Assembly (NCBI RefSeq): GCF_039522935.1
Contig: NZ_BAAAEI010000006.1
Location: forward strand, 1,202,238 to 1,266,237
Length of the DNA: 64,000 nt
DNA from: Bowmanella denitrificans
GTDB taxonomy: Bacteria > Pseudomonadota > Gammaproteobacteria > Enterobacterales > Alteromonadaceae
Direction: 5' to 3'
Both the position numbers and the translations under genes were made by a program. The number at the start of each line of letters is the position of its first letter. Position 1 is the first letter of the stretch. Below the pieces are notes generated by a model that was not told where the DNA came from, did no database searches, and saw only the letters and a program-made list of their open reading frames with translations. Shown in pieces: positions 1 through 7,934 of the stretch.

Positions 1-400
1 GGGCTGTTTATCTTTCAAGTATAGATTTTGTTCAAATCCAGCCCCTTCTGGTCACGACGCCGGGTTGCAGGCTTAGTGGGCCTAAGTCAAAGCCCGGCAA
101 CACAATGACGTAGGGAACGTCATTGAACAGCTTTAGCTGGCCGCTTGCGGTGACAGGCAGGAGCCTGTCATACAGAGCCGGAGGGCTGGGTTGAACCCTT
201 CGGGCAGCGCTTGTGGGCCCTTTCTACGGCGTTATACGAAATACTTCCTTGTATTTCGCCAAAGGCCAGCAGAGCTGTTCAAGTCCGTTCCATACGGACT
301 TGTCACTCACTCATGTAGACTAACTACACCACGTTCGCTCTGCCTTGTATAAAGGGCCCACAAGCTGCTGCAAAATCATACTCGAAAGATAAACAGCCCC
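1..400. repeat. Hairpin-rich intergenic element with terminal inverted repeats
   Basis: No gene is visible in 1-529. The segment starts with GGGCTGTTTATCTTTC (1-16) and ends with its reverse complement (384-399). The match continues to about 29-30 bases at each end (1-30 and 371-399) with one mismatch and one inserted base. A nested inverted repeat lies at about 205-223 and 351-369 (core TTGTGGGCCCTTT). Inside are perfect hairpins at 103-125 (9-bp stem), 151-170 (8 bp), 237-258 (8 bp) and 280-302 (9 bp), plus a longer imperfect one at 59-98. This looks like a non-autonomous mobile or REP-cluster element. A structured RNA is the alternative. Because the inverted repeat begins at base 1 of the window, the true left edge may lie outside. 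Confidence 0.55.
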
Positions 401-529
401 CAGCTTATCCCAGCACAACTTTTTTCAGATGGAATATCGCCATTAACGATAAGATCATGATTTTAACCTTTTATTCTCATTGTCGCATAGATTAGAATTC
501 TGCCGTCTTTTATAGCGCCTGAGGTACCA

Positions 530-2167
530 ATGCTCCCTGCCCAATTTAAAAAACTGCGTCCTAAAATCCTTGGATTACTGGGAGGGGGAATATTGCTGGT
601 TGGGCTCTTCGCAGAATATGGTATATCGCTGCTGGCTTCGGAAATTAAGCAGTATGATCATCTTATGCAGCAGGAAGTGTCAGCCGCGACCTTATCAGAC
701 GGTATTAACCTGAACTTCAAACGTCAGGTTCAGGAATGGAAGAACGTTCTGCTTCGGGGCCACGACAAAGGGAAGCGCGATAAATACTGGGCCAGTTTTA
801 TGGACTACCACCAGCGTATTGAACGTTCTTCTGACGAATTTCTGGCACTGGATATCGACGACAATCTCAAGCAGCAGATGCGTGAATTCAAACGCACCCA
901 CCAGCAGTTGCTGGGTCAGTATCAAAAAGGCCTGCAAGCTTATATTCAAGCAGGCCTGGACCACAAGGCAGGCGACGCCGCTGTGACTGGCATTGATCGC
1001 GCGCCAACCCAACAACTGGAGCAGCTTGGTGCACAATTGCATGACTATATATTAGAGCAAAGCCGCAAAACCGATACTGCTGCGCGCCAGGCGACTTTGA
1101 TCAGTTCAATAGGGATCCTGCTTGCCATAATGGTGATCGGTCTGATGACGGCCTGGTTTATGAATGCCAAAGTGGTCCGCCCGCTGACCACCCTGATCAA
1201 TCACCTGCGCGATGTCAGTCGTGGCCAGTTGGACAAGCAACTGATTATTTACAGCGAAGATGAAATTGGCCGAATGTCGAAAGCCATTGAAATTCTGCGT
1301 AAAAATACCCTGAGTATCTGTCAGGGGCTGGACAACACCCAGCGGGATCTGGATAAAGTTTGCTACAGCCTGGTGGACAGTGCTGGCGCTATCAGCCAGG
1401 GCGTAACGGAACAAAATCGTGGTACCAACAGCGTCCAGCAGTCGGTACAAAATCTGGTGGAAATGGCAGATGGCATCGCCATTAATGCGCATCAGGCTGA
1501 AGACGCAGCCCAGCAGGCAAACCAATCGGCCGATGAAAGTATTCAGGTGATGCAGCAGACCATTAACGTCATCACTGCGTCCTCGGCGCAAATTCAGCAA
1601 ACCGCAGAGGTGATTGCCACCCTGGACCAGGATGCCCGAAAAATAGGCTCTGTGCTGGACGTGATCAAAAGTATTGCTGAACAAACCAACCTGTTGGCCT
1701 TAAACGCCGCCATCGAAGCAGCCCGGGCTGGTGAGCAGGGACGGGGTTTTGCGGTGGTGGCCGATGAAGTGCGCACACTGGCTGCCCGTACACAGCAATC
1801 CACCGAAGAAATTCAACAGATGATTGCCAATGTGCAGCGAGGTGCCAACAGTGCCGTCAATGCCATTGAACAAGGCCGGGAGCAAACCGGACAAAGTGTC
1901 GAGCAGGTTCACCAGGCCAATCAGAAACTACAGGATGTCACGTCCTCAGTAGGAATGATTGCGCAGCTAAATGAACAGATAGTTCAATCGGTAAAACAGC
2001 AGTCCGGCATTACTCAGCGCATTCAGGCCAATTTGCATGAATTAATGGATATCGCCAAACTCAATGGTGTCCATGCTGACTCCTGTGCAGAAGATAACCA
2101 GACCTTACTGGATGTCAAAAACCGCATGGCGGAAGTTATCTCGCGCCTTAGCAGCCAGACTGCCTGA
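530..2167 (+). CDS. Methyl-accepting chemotaxis protein
   Basis: A transmembrane chemoreceptor of 545 residues that would signal through CheW/CheA to the flagellar motor. The first membrane helix is at about 13-36, followed by a roughly 150-residue periplasmic helical sensor region. The second helix is at about 189-212, then a HAMP domain (about 212-262) and a long cytoplasmic coiled coil. The highly conserved hairpin tip (EQTNLLALNAAIEAARAGE) is at about 383-401 and continues into GRGFAVVADEVR. The Q/E-rich helices beside it are the usual methylation regions. The ATG at 530 follows TGAGG by six bases. The ligand cannot be read from the sequence; the periplasmic part has no Cache or PAS motif that I recognise. 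It stands alone, with no che genes nearby. Confidence 0.95.
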   Translation: MLPAQFKKLRPKILGLLGGGILLVGLFAEYGISLLASEIKQYDHLMQQEVSAATLSDGINLNFKRQVQEWKNVLLRGHDKGKRDKYWASFMDYHQRIERSSDEFLALDIDDNLKQQMREFKRTHQQLLGQYQKGLQAYIQAGLDHKAGDAAVTGIDRAPTQQLEQLGAQLHDYILEQSRKTDTAARQATLISSIGILLAIMVIGLMTAWFMNAKVVRPLTTLINHLRDVSRGQLDKQLIIYSEDEIGRMSKAIEILRKNTLSICQGLDNTQRDLDKVCYSLVDSAGAISQGVTEQNRGTNSVQQSVQNLVEMADGIAINAHQAEDAAQQANQSADESIQVMQQTINVITASSAQIQQTAEVIATLDQDARKIGSVLDVIKSIAEQTNLLALNAAIEAARAGEQGRGFAVVADEVRTLAARTQQSTEEIQQMIANVQRGANSAVNAIEQGREQTGQSVEQVHQANQKLQDVTSSVGMIAQLNEQIVQSVKQQSGITQRIQANLHELMDIAKLNGVHADSCAEDNQTLLDVKNRMAEVISRLSSQTA

Positions 2168-2246
2168 AGGAAGTTAAGCGGCTCAGCCAGGGCGACAGGC
2201 AAGTCTGATTGCCCGGCTGTAAAGCCATTCATAGTGAGCACGCCAG

Positions 2247-2519
2247 CTAGTCTGGCAGGGTGACCCCCATATCGGCGAAGATATCCATCAGGTCATCCCG
2301 CTCGATACGTCTGACATTGAGTACAGTAATAATTTGTAACAACAAGTCAGCACCCAGAATGCCTTTGTTGACTTTATTTCGCAGGTTATCTGCGCTTTGA
2401 TTAACCCCGATATGGGCCAGCCTGTCACTGAGATCCTGATATTTGACGCCACGTCTGGACATTTCGGCCTTAATTAACCGTTGTACCAGTTGTCGCCAGT
2501 CGGCGTTGTGATTTCGCAT
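2247..2519 (-). CDS. DUF6471 family small protein
   Basis: A 90-residue cytoplasmic protein, convergent with the chemoreceptor gene. Residues 10-75 read like the DUF6471 family: a stretch beginning LVQRLIKAEMSRRG, then YQDLSDRL, then NLRNKVNKG followed by LLLQII. The spacing of the helices resembles a helix-turn-helix or XRE-like fold, so a DNA-binding role is possible but is inference. No membrane segment or signal peptide. The ATG at 2519 lies downstream of TGGAGG on the minus strand, a good ribosome site. Its start region is divergent from yjfI, and the 161-bp gap must hold promoters for both. Confidence 0.75.
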   Translation of the reverse strand: MRNHNADWRQLVQRLIKAEMSRRGVKYQDLSDRLAHIGVNQSADNLRNKVNKGILGADLLLQIITVLNVRRIERDDLMDIFADMGVTLPD

Positions 2520-2589
2520 AATGCCTCCACTTAAACGTGACGTATAATTTACACAAAAAACTTATTTTATACAAAAAGAGAAAAAATAT

Positions 2590-2619
2590 TTGACGACAGT
2601 AAAATTGCCTGTCTAAGAT
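2590..2619 (+). promoter_or_regulatory. Possible sigma-70 promoter of the yjf operon
   Basis: TTGACG (2590-2595) and TAAGAT (2614-2619) are separated by 18 bases and lie about 60 bases before the yjfI start. The -35 box is close to consensus and the -10 box is moderate. It sits in the divergent gap between the DUF6471 gene and yjfI. Called by eye only. Confidence 0.35.
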
Positions 2620-2680
2620 TATGTCCATTGCAAAGCCACCCAGCGGTTTTTGCAAACAACCCATTTTGAAGGAGTGAACC

Positions 2681-3070
2681 ATGAGTTGGGATCTTGATCA
2701 GTTGGAAAGCCTGCTGACAAAGCACAATGACCTGGTAGTAACCAGACAACAGGACTGCCTGTTGATTGCCAATACCGACGGCATCGATGCCTGGTTGGCC
2801 ATAAGCGGTGAACAGATCATTGTTGAAACCCTGTTATTTGCCGCCACCGAAGTCAGCGACAGGGCCGCCCTGAATGATGAAATTCTCAAGACTCACATGC
2901 TCTTCCCCCTCACCACAGTGGGTATATCCCAGGTGGCTGGTGAAGAATATTACACCGCTTTTGGTGCCCTGAGCTCTCAGTCAAAGGCCGAAAGCATTGT
3001 GATTGAAGTGGAAACCCTGTTCCAGAATGTCGCATCCTTTTTGGATGCCTATCAGGATCATTTGAAGTAA
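2681..3070 (+). CDS. yjfI: YjfI, DUF2170 family
   Basis: First gene of the yjf operon: 129 residues, acidic, cytoplasmic, no membrane segment. The sequence (start MSWDLDQLESLL, with THMLFPLTTVGIS in the middle) matches the DUF2170/YjfI family, which in enterobacteria precedes the PspA-like gene yjfJ. The molecular role is unknown. The constant pairing with a PspA homologue suggests a partner or regulator of that protein (inference). A strong ribosome site, AAGGAG, lies seven bases before the ATG. The next gene begins 13 bases after the stop, so co-transcription is likely. Confidence 0.85.
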   Translation: MSWDLDQLESLLTKHNDLVVTRQQDCLLIANTDGIDAWLAISGEQIIVETLLFAATEVSDRAALNDEILKTHMLFPLTTVGISQVAGEEYYTAFGALSSQSKAESIVIEVETLFQNVASFLDAYQDHLK

Positions 3071-3083
3071 CGAGGAGCCGATT

Positions 3084-3764
3084 ATGTCTGTTTGGAAAAA
3101 ATTAATTACTGCGGTAAAAGGCGGCGTCACTGAAGCAGCCGAAGCGGTTGCCGACAGCCAGGCCATCCGTATCCTTGAGCAGGAAATTCGTGAAGCCAAG
3201 GAAGAACTGCGCAAGTCTGATCATGCCCGCACGCAAATACTGGCCAAATGTAAATTGTCGCAACAAAAAGTCGACAGCCTGGCACAGTCTATCGCAACCT
3301 ACGAGCAACATGCCCGTCAGGCGGTGGAAAAAGACCGGCAACTGGCCTTGGATTGTGCGCAAAAAGTGGTCGAACTGCGCGCCGATATGGACAACGAACA
3401 AAAGTACCTGGATCAGTTTAAAGCCTCAGAGCAGAAGCTGGCAGCCAATATCAACCAGGCCAAAGCCAATTTGCGCCGCCTGGAGCAACAGGTAGACATG
3501 GTAAAGGCCACTGAGTCGGTGCAAAAAGCCCAGGTTGCCGTATCATCCCGTCACCTTGGCGCTAACAGCAAGATGAAAACCGCGACTGAGTCACTGGATC
3601 GCATCCAAAAGCGCCAGACCATGCGCAGTGCTGAGTTGGAAGCCGCTGAAGAACTGGCCAGCAGTGAGTCGAATGATGATCTGGAAAGTCGTCTGGCGGC
3701 CGCTGGAGTCAAAGGTGGCAAAAGCAGCGCCGATGATGAACTGAGCCGAATCCTCGGCCAGTAA
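3084..3764 (+). CDS. yjfJ: YjfJ, PspA/IM30 family membrane-stress protein
   Basis: 226 residues, almost entirely predicted alpha-helical coiled coil with many Q, E, K and A residues, the hallmark of PspA/IM30/Vipp1 proteins. These oligomerise on the inner face of the cytoplasmic membrane and protect or remodel it. It begins MSVWKKLITAVKGG, an amphipathic N-terminal helix of the kind that binds lipid. The C-terminal 40 residues (SSESNDDLESRLAAAG onward) are acidic and disordered, ending in a short DELSRILGQ helix. GAGGAG precedes the start. There are no pspBC or pspF genes here; the neighbours yjfI, yjfK and yjfL place it in the YjfJ branch rather than classical PspA. Confidence 0.9.
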   Translation: MSVWKKLITAVKGGVTEAAEAVADSQAIRILEQEIREAKEELRKSDHARTQILAKCKLSQQKVDSLAQSIATYEQHARQAVEKDRQLALDCAQKVVELRADMDNEQKYLDQFKASEQKLAANINQAKANLRRLEQQVDMVKATESVQKAQVAVSSRHLGANSKMKTATESLDRIQKRQTMRSAELEAAEELASSESNDDLESRLAAAGVKGGKSSADDELSRILGQ

Positions 3765-3781
3765 CCAGGGGGAGAACAGGC

Positions 3782-4828
3782 TTGACGTTATATCAACTAC
3801 GCAAGCTGGTTGCCCGCTATTTTCAGGAAATGCGCTGGTACAGTATTGTACTGGCGTTTTTTTTGTATGGCCTGAGCAGTTGGTTATTGCTGGCATGGGC
3901 CGATGAGCAGGCGTTGACCCGCTGGCCGGACTTTCTGTATTTCCTGGTGGTGACCAGTTCCACTGTCGGCTACGGCGATCTGTCACCTGGCACTGAAGCC
4001 GGTCGCTATGTGGTATCCCTGTTTGTTATCCCGGTCGGCCTCAGCCTCTTTGCCCTGATTCTGGGGCGAGCAGCGGCCTGGGTATCCAGCCAATGGTTCA
4101 AAGGAGTCAAAGGTTTGAAAAAACTTCATGTACAGCAGCATATTCTGGTGATTGGCTGGAATGGTCAGCGCACCTTGCATTTGCTCAACCTGTTGCTGCG
4201 GGAACGCCAGCATATGGCCGAACAGCAGCAAATCGTCCTTTGTGTAAAAGCCGAGATTGATAACCCCATGCCAGATTGTATCGACTTTGTGCGGGTGGAA
4301 TCCTTCAATCTCGATGCCGATATGGACAGAGCCTGCATTAGTGACGCGGCGGTGATTATTATTGACAACGAACATGACGACATCACCATGACCACTGCGC
4401 TGTATGCCAACCAGCGCAATGCCGGCAGCCATATCCTGGCTTATTTTCAGGATGAGAGCCTGGCGCGTTTACTACAAACACATTGTCCGAATGTGGAATG
4501 CACCCCCAGTGTGGCGGTAGAAATGTTGGCCAAGTCGGCCTTTGACCCTGGCTCCAGCGCCCTGCACCATGACCTGCTCAGTGTGCAGGAAGGCCAGGCG
4601 CAATATTCGGTGACCATACCAAATCTGGCTAAGCCACTGTCGGTAGGTCAGGCCTTTCGTGCCTTGAAAGAAAAGTATGACGCAACGCTGATCGGGCTGG
4701 CCGATCACAGTAAAAGAATTGAGCTTAATCCACCGTCAGAAAAGCCACTCAACAGTGGTGACAAGCTTTACTATATTGCGGTAAATCGTATTCGCCAGAT
4801 TGACTGGGAGAGTCTGTATGTTCAGTAA
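3782..4828 (+). CDS. Two-TM potassium channel with RCK (TrkA-N) domain
   Basis: 348 residues. The first membrane helix is at about 20-39, then a pore loop with the K+ selectivity filter SSTVGYGDLSPG at about 59-70 and a second helix at about 77-100. This is the two-TM plan of a prokaryotic K+ channel. From about residue 120 (HILVIGWNGQ) a Rossmann-like RCK/TrkA-N domain follows, ending in a TrkA-C-like piece (SGDKLYYIAV). The filter GYGD is intact. The start is TTG at 3782, behind GGGAGAA at a good distance; no ATG fits better. It lies between yjfJ and yjfK and its last 11 bases overlap yjfK, so translational coupling is likely. E. coli has no channel gene at this point of its yjf operon. Confidence 0.9.
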   Translation: MTLYQLRKLVARYFQEMRWYSIVLAFFLYGLSSWLLLAWADEQALTRWPDFLYFLVVTSSTVGYGDLSPGTEAGRYVVSLFVIPVGLSLFALILGRAAAWVSSQWFKGVKGLKKLHVQQHILVIGWNGQRTLHLLNLLLRERQHMAEQQQIVLCVKAEIDNPMPDCIDFVRVESFNLDADMDRACISDAAVIIIDNEHDDITMTTALYANQRNAGSHILAYFQDESLARLLQTHCPNVECTPSVAVEMLAKSAFDPGSSALHHDLLSVQEGQAQYSVTIPNLAKPLSVGQAFRALKEKYDATLIGLADHSKRIELNPPSEKPLNSGDKLYYIAVNRIRQIDWESLYVQ

Positions 4829-5465
4829 ATGGTTTGGCAAGCAAGAGCAAGTCAAAGGGCCCAAAGCGCCGGAAATTATGGGCCTGTACCTGGGCGGTTC
4901 ATTTCAGCTTGATGATTTAAGACTACGCCTGCTGGAGCCTGAACTGATCATCGAAGGAGCTGCCCGCACTCATCTGATTCAGGCGGTCGGCGAAGTGATG
5001 CTGGATACCGGCGGCAAAATCCTGCGGTTTTATACCGACGATGATGCCTTCTTGCAGGTGGTATTGGACGGTGGTGACACCGAGCAGCACATTACAGATG
5101 TAAAATTGTGGTATTTCTACGAGACCAAAACCGTTGGCTCAGACAGCCAGTGGCAACAGTTACTCAGCCGTGAAATTTCCACGCCAAGCTTTGCTCTGGA
5201 AAATCATACCTTCAATCGCGTCTGGGACGCCGTAGGCGAAGTGTCGCCGCCGGTGGCCATGACCGAAAAAACCTATGAGGAAGACGGCGATATCAGCGAC
5301 ACAGACCAATTTGTGATGCTGTATGAGCGCCCCATAGGCCAGGATGAAGTGGAAGCCTTGCTGGTTTGTGGTGAAGAGAAAATTATCGATAACCGCGCCG
5401 ATCGTTGCCTGGTCATTAGCACAGGCTTTAATCTGCAGCCGGCGGATATCCGCATTAACGGTTGA
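4818..5465 (+). CDS. yjfK: YjfK, DUF2491 family
   Basis: 215 residues, cytoplasmic, beginning MFSKWFGKQE. The sequence (for example PEIMGLYLGGSFQLDDLRLRLL early and FVMLYERPIGQDEVEALLV late) fits DUF2491/YjfK. An upstream in-frame TTG at 4800 exists, but the ATG at 4818 has GGGAG eight bases before it and gives the family's normal N-terminus, so it was chosen. The start lies inside the end of the channel gene. Function is unknown. The family is found with PspA-like and DUF350 proteins, so a role at the membrane is inferred from context. Confidence 0.85.
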   Translation: MFSKWFGKQEQVKGPKAPEIMGLYLGGSFQLDDLRLRLLEPELIIEGAARTHLIQAVGEVMLDTGGKILRFYTDDDAFLQVVLDGGDTEQHITDVKLWYFYETKTVGSDSQWQQLLSREISTPSFALENHTFNRVWDAVGEVSPPVAMTEKTYEEDGDISDTDQFVMLYERPIGQDEVEALLVCGEEKIIDNRADRCLVISTGFNLQPADIRING

Positions 5466-5483
5466 GCCAACGGGTACTAAACA

Positions 5484-5510
5484 AGCCACATATGCTTTAG
5501 CATTGTGGCT
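5484..5510 (+). other. Intercistronic hairpin between yjfK and yjfL
   Basis: AGCCACA (5484-5490) pairs with TGTGGCT (5504-5510), and inside it ATGC (5492-5495) pairs with GCAT (5500-5503), with one bulged T. No run of T follows, so this is more likely an mRNA-stability or processing hairpin inside the operon than a terminator. Confidence 0.5.
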
Positions 5511-5533
5511 GACATAAGAATAAGGAGACCTAT

Positions 5534-5950
5534 ATGGATGTCATCACTCAATCTCTGGCCGGACTTGGCAACTTTGCCCTGTACTTTGCGGTGTCTATTG
5601 CCCTGCTGTTTATTTTTAAAATTCTGTATGCCTTTGTCACTCCCCACGATGAGTGGAAACTGGTAAAGGAAGAAAAAAGCATTGCTGCTGCTGTTGGGTT
5701 TGGCGGTGCCATGGTCGGCTTCAGCCTGGCACTGGCGGGCGCGGCCACCAACGCCGTGTCACTGGTGGATTTTGCCCTGTGGGGTGCGGTGGCTCTGATA
5801 GCGCAGCTGCTGGCTTTTGCCCTGTTGCGCTTCACTTTTATGCCCAAGATTGTTGAGCGTATCAACAATAACGAAATTTCTGCTGGGATCATGCTAGCCG
5901 CCATGTCTGTTGCAGTGGGCCTGTTGAACGCGGCCTGCATGTCTTACTAG
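5534..5950 (+). CDS. yjfL: YjfL, DUF350 inner-membrane protein
   Basis: 138 residues with four predicted membrane helices at about 13-32, 50-75, 78-100 and 112-135, typical of DUF350, which is often built as two repeats of two helices. The motif GGAMVGFSLALAGA in helix two is characteristic. AAGGAG sits eight bases before the ATG. The yjfM start follows nine bases after its stop. Function is unknown; DUF350 proteins travel with PspA-like proteins and ATP-grasp ligases, both present here. Confidence 0.88.
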   Translation: MDVITQSLAGLGNFALYFAVSIALLFIFKILYAFVTPHDEWKLVKEEKSIAAAVGFGGAMVGFSLALAGAATNAVSLVDFALWGAVALIAQLLAFALLRFTFMPKIVERINNNEISAGIMLAAMSVAVGLLNAACMSY

Positions 5951-5958
5951 GAGGGCGT

Positions 5959-6570
5959 ATGGAACAGCGCAAACAAAAACGCTCGGTCAGTATAAATCTG
6001 GCCAGTATGCGTAAGGGCTTTGCCCCCAAACCTCTGGCCGTGGGTGTGGCGACGGTATTGCTCAGTGCCTGTGGCGGTAATCGTCAGGACGCCGACGTCT
6101 ATACCTCGGCCAATGACTGTATTGAGAAAAACCCTGAGTTTGCCGAGCAATGTACAGCGGCCTATCAGCAGGCACTGGAAGAAGCGGCGCGTACCGCCCC
6201 CAAATACAATAACGCCACCGACTGCGAATACGACTTCGGCCAGCAGCAGTGCCACCAGGTGGAATCCGGCGGCGGCTCTTTTTTCGTGCCGTTTATGGCC
6301 GGATATATGCTGAGTAACCTGATGTCACCGCGTGGCTATCATTCCCAACCGCTGTTTACGTCCTATTCGCCCTACTCCCCTTATCGCTATCGCTGGACCA
6401 CCGCAGACGGCTGGGACTATGGCTATTACAAAGACCGGCGGCTGAAAGTGGACAAGGATGCCTTTAAACCTAAGCCAGCGGTAAACCGCACCATCAAACG
6501 GGGTGGGTTTGGCAGTACGGTCCGGGCCAAATCCAGTTGGGGGAGCAGTTCTAAAGGATGGGGTGGGTAA
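5959..6570 (+). CDS. yjfM: YjfM-like DUF1190 lipoprotein
   Basis: 203 residues. A basic N-terminus (KQKRS...NLASMRKGF) is followed by a hydrophobic stretch and lipobox LLSAC with the lipidated cysteine at residue 38. The mature part contains conserved cysteines in NDCIEKNPEFAEQC and ATDCEYDFGQQQC, the DUF1190/YgiB pattern. It continues into a Tyr-, Ser- and Gly-rich tail (PYSPYRYRW, then WGSSSKGWGG). It is expected at the outer or inner membrane facing the periplasm. GGAGG precedes the ATG. The gene ends 143 bp before yjfC, separated by a 7-bp tandem array. Confidence 0.85.
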   Translation: MEQRKQKRSVSINLASMRKGFAPKPLAVGVATVLLSACGGNRQDADVYTSANDCIEKNPEFAEQCTAAYQQALEEAARTAPKYNNATDCEYDFGQQQCHQVESGGGSFFVPFMAGYMLSNLMSPRGYHSQPLFTSYSPYSPYRYRWTTADGWDYGYYKDRRLKVDKDAFKPKPAVNRTIKRGGFGSTVRAKSSWGSSSKGWGG

Positions 6571-6580
6571 GGTATTTAGG

Positions 6581-6707
6581 TTGGCTGTTAGCCGTTGGCT
6601 GAATTCTGGAAATACAATGAGAAATTGGCAGAATCGGCCATTGGCGCAGCGAATGACTCATAACTGACAACTGACAACTGACAACTGACAACTGACAACT
6701 GACAACT
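6581..6707. repeat. Heptanucleotide tandem array before yjfC
   Basis: Six perfect copies of AACTGAC run from 6662 to 6703, followed by a partial copy. A degenerate trio (TTGGCTG, TTAGCCG, TTGGCTG) lies at 6581-6601. The array ends six bases before the yjfC ATG, so it occupies the place of the ribosome-binding site. Related 7-bp arrays occur at 23058, 23116 and 27190. Confidence 0.9.
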
Positions 6708-6713
6708 ATTTTC

Positions 6714-7877
6714 ATGCTAAGACTGCCCATCACCCCCAGGGCCAACTGGCAACAGAAAGCTGCCGAGTTTGGCTTTTATTTTCATACTATGTATGGCGAA
6801 CCCTACTGGGATGAAAGTGCCTATTATCAGTTTACCCTCAGGCAGATAGAGGATGATCTGGAAGGCCCCACCGAGCTGTTGCACCAGATGTGTCTGGAAG
6901 CGTTGGACGTGGTTATACGGGACGAACGCTGGTTAGCAAAATTCGCCGTGCCTGAGCCATTTTGGCAACAAATAGCCGACTCCTGGCAACGACGTGATCC
7001 TAGTCTCTATTCGCGCCTGGATCTGGTCTATCAGGGCCAGGGGCCTGCCAAACTACTGGAAAACAATGCCGATACGCCGACGTCTTTGTATGAATCCGGC
7101 TTCTGGCAATGGCTGTGGCTGGAAGATCAGGTGAATCAGGGGCAGATAAGCAAAGGGGCCGATCAGTTCAACTCCTTGCAGGAAAAGCTGGTTAAGCGTT
7201 TTGCCGACATTGCTGCACATTATCAGATAAAGCATATGCATTTCGCCTGCTGCGAGGACACCGTGGAGGACAGAGGCACAGTGCAATACCTGCAGGACTG
7301 TGCTCGTGAGGCCGGTGTCTTAAATGATTTTGTGTTTATCGAACAAATTGGTCTGAGTGAAAGCGGCCACTTTACCGATCTTAACGACCACAGTATTGAG
7401 ACGTTATTTAAGCTCTATCCCTGGGAATTTATGCAACGGGAAGCGTTTGCCGACGCGATTCCCGGCGCCGGGGTAAACTGGCTGGAACCCCTGTGGAAAA
7501 GTTTGCTGTCGAACAAGGCCATCTTACCCATGTTGTGGCGACTGTATCCTGACCACCCTAACCTGCTGCCAGCCTGGTTTGAAGATGAACTGCCCAACAG
7601 CATTGCTGGCAAACTGGTGAAAAAACCGCTGTATTCAAGGGAAGGTGCCAATATCAGTGTTTATCAGGGCGGGCAGCCCATAGTACAAAGTGACGGCCCC
7701 TATGGCGAGGAAGGCTTTATTTACCAGGCCTGGAACGCACTGCCACGTTTTGCCGATAATCATACTCTGATAGGCTCATGGCTGGTCAATGACCAGGCGG
7801 CGGGGATTTCTGTGCGGGAAGATAAACACATCATTACCCAGGATATGTCCAGGTACTTGCCACATATTATATTGTGA
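6714..7877 (+). CDS. yjfC: YjfC, glutathionylspermidine-synthase-like ATP-grasp ligase
   Basis: 387 residues, the same length I recall for E. coli YjfC. The family is related to the C-terminal synthetase domain of glutathionylspermidine synthase, an ATP-grasp amide-bond ligase; the true substrate of YjfC is not established. Seen here are YWDESAYYQFTLRQIE (about 31-46), VKLLENNADTPTSLYES-type text (here AKLLENNADTPTSLYES, about 110-126), the PLWKSLLSNKAILPMLW segment and PLYSREGANISVYQGG. These are the nucleotide- and metal-binding parts of the fold. The ATG at 6714 gives the family N-terminus, but no Shine-Dalgarno is visible because the tandem array abuts it. The upstream neighbours are YjfM and YjfL, as in enterobacteria. 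Confidence 0.9.
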   Translation: MLRLPITPRANWQQKAAEFGFYFHTMYGEPYWDESAYYQFTLRQIEDDLEGPTELLHQMCLEALDVVIRDERWLAKFAVPEPFWQQIADSWQRRDPSLYSRLDLVYQGQGPAKLLENNADTPTSLYESGFWQWLWLEDQVNQGQISKGADQFNSLQEKLVKRFADIAAHYQIKHMHFACCEDTVEDRGTVQYLQDCAREAGVLNDFVFIEQIGLSESGHFTDLNDHSIETLFKLYPWEFMQREAFADAIPGAGVNWLEPLWKSLLSNKAILPMLWRLYPDHPNLLPAWFEDELPNSIAGKLVKKPLYSREGANISVYQGGQPIVQSDGPYGEEGFIYQAWNALPRFADNHTLIGSWLVNDQAAGISVREDKHIITQDMSRYLPHIIL

Positions 7878-7934
7878 GGCATTAGGCGGAGATGAACAGA
7901 TTATATTGTGAGGCATTAGGCGGAGATGAACAGA
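7867..7934 (+). repeat. 34-bp perfect tandem duplication
   Basis: Bases 7867-7900 are repeated exactly at 7901-7934. The unit contains the yjfC stop codon (TGA), the GGCGGAG ribosome site and an ATGAACAG string. The second copy provides the ribosome site of the rhomboid gene. The first creates an extra in-frame ATG at 7892, 42 bases upstream of the likely true start. Confidence 0.95.

Noticed and set aside
31..49. TTCAAAT followed by CCAGC resembles the T-loop and 3' half of a tRNA
   Set aside because: The base before the loop does not pair with CCAGC, no anticodon or D arm fits upstream, and no CCA end follows in register. It is part of the hairpin element.
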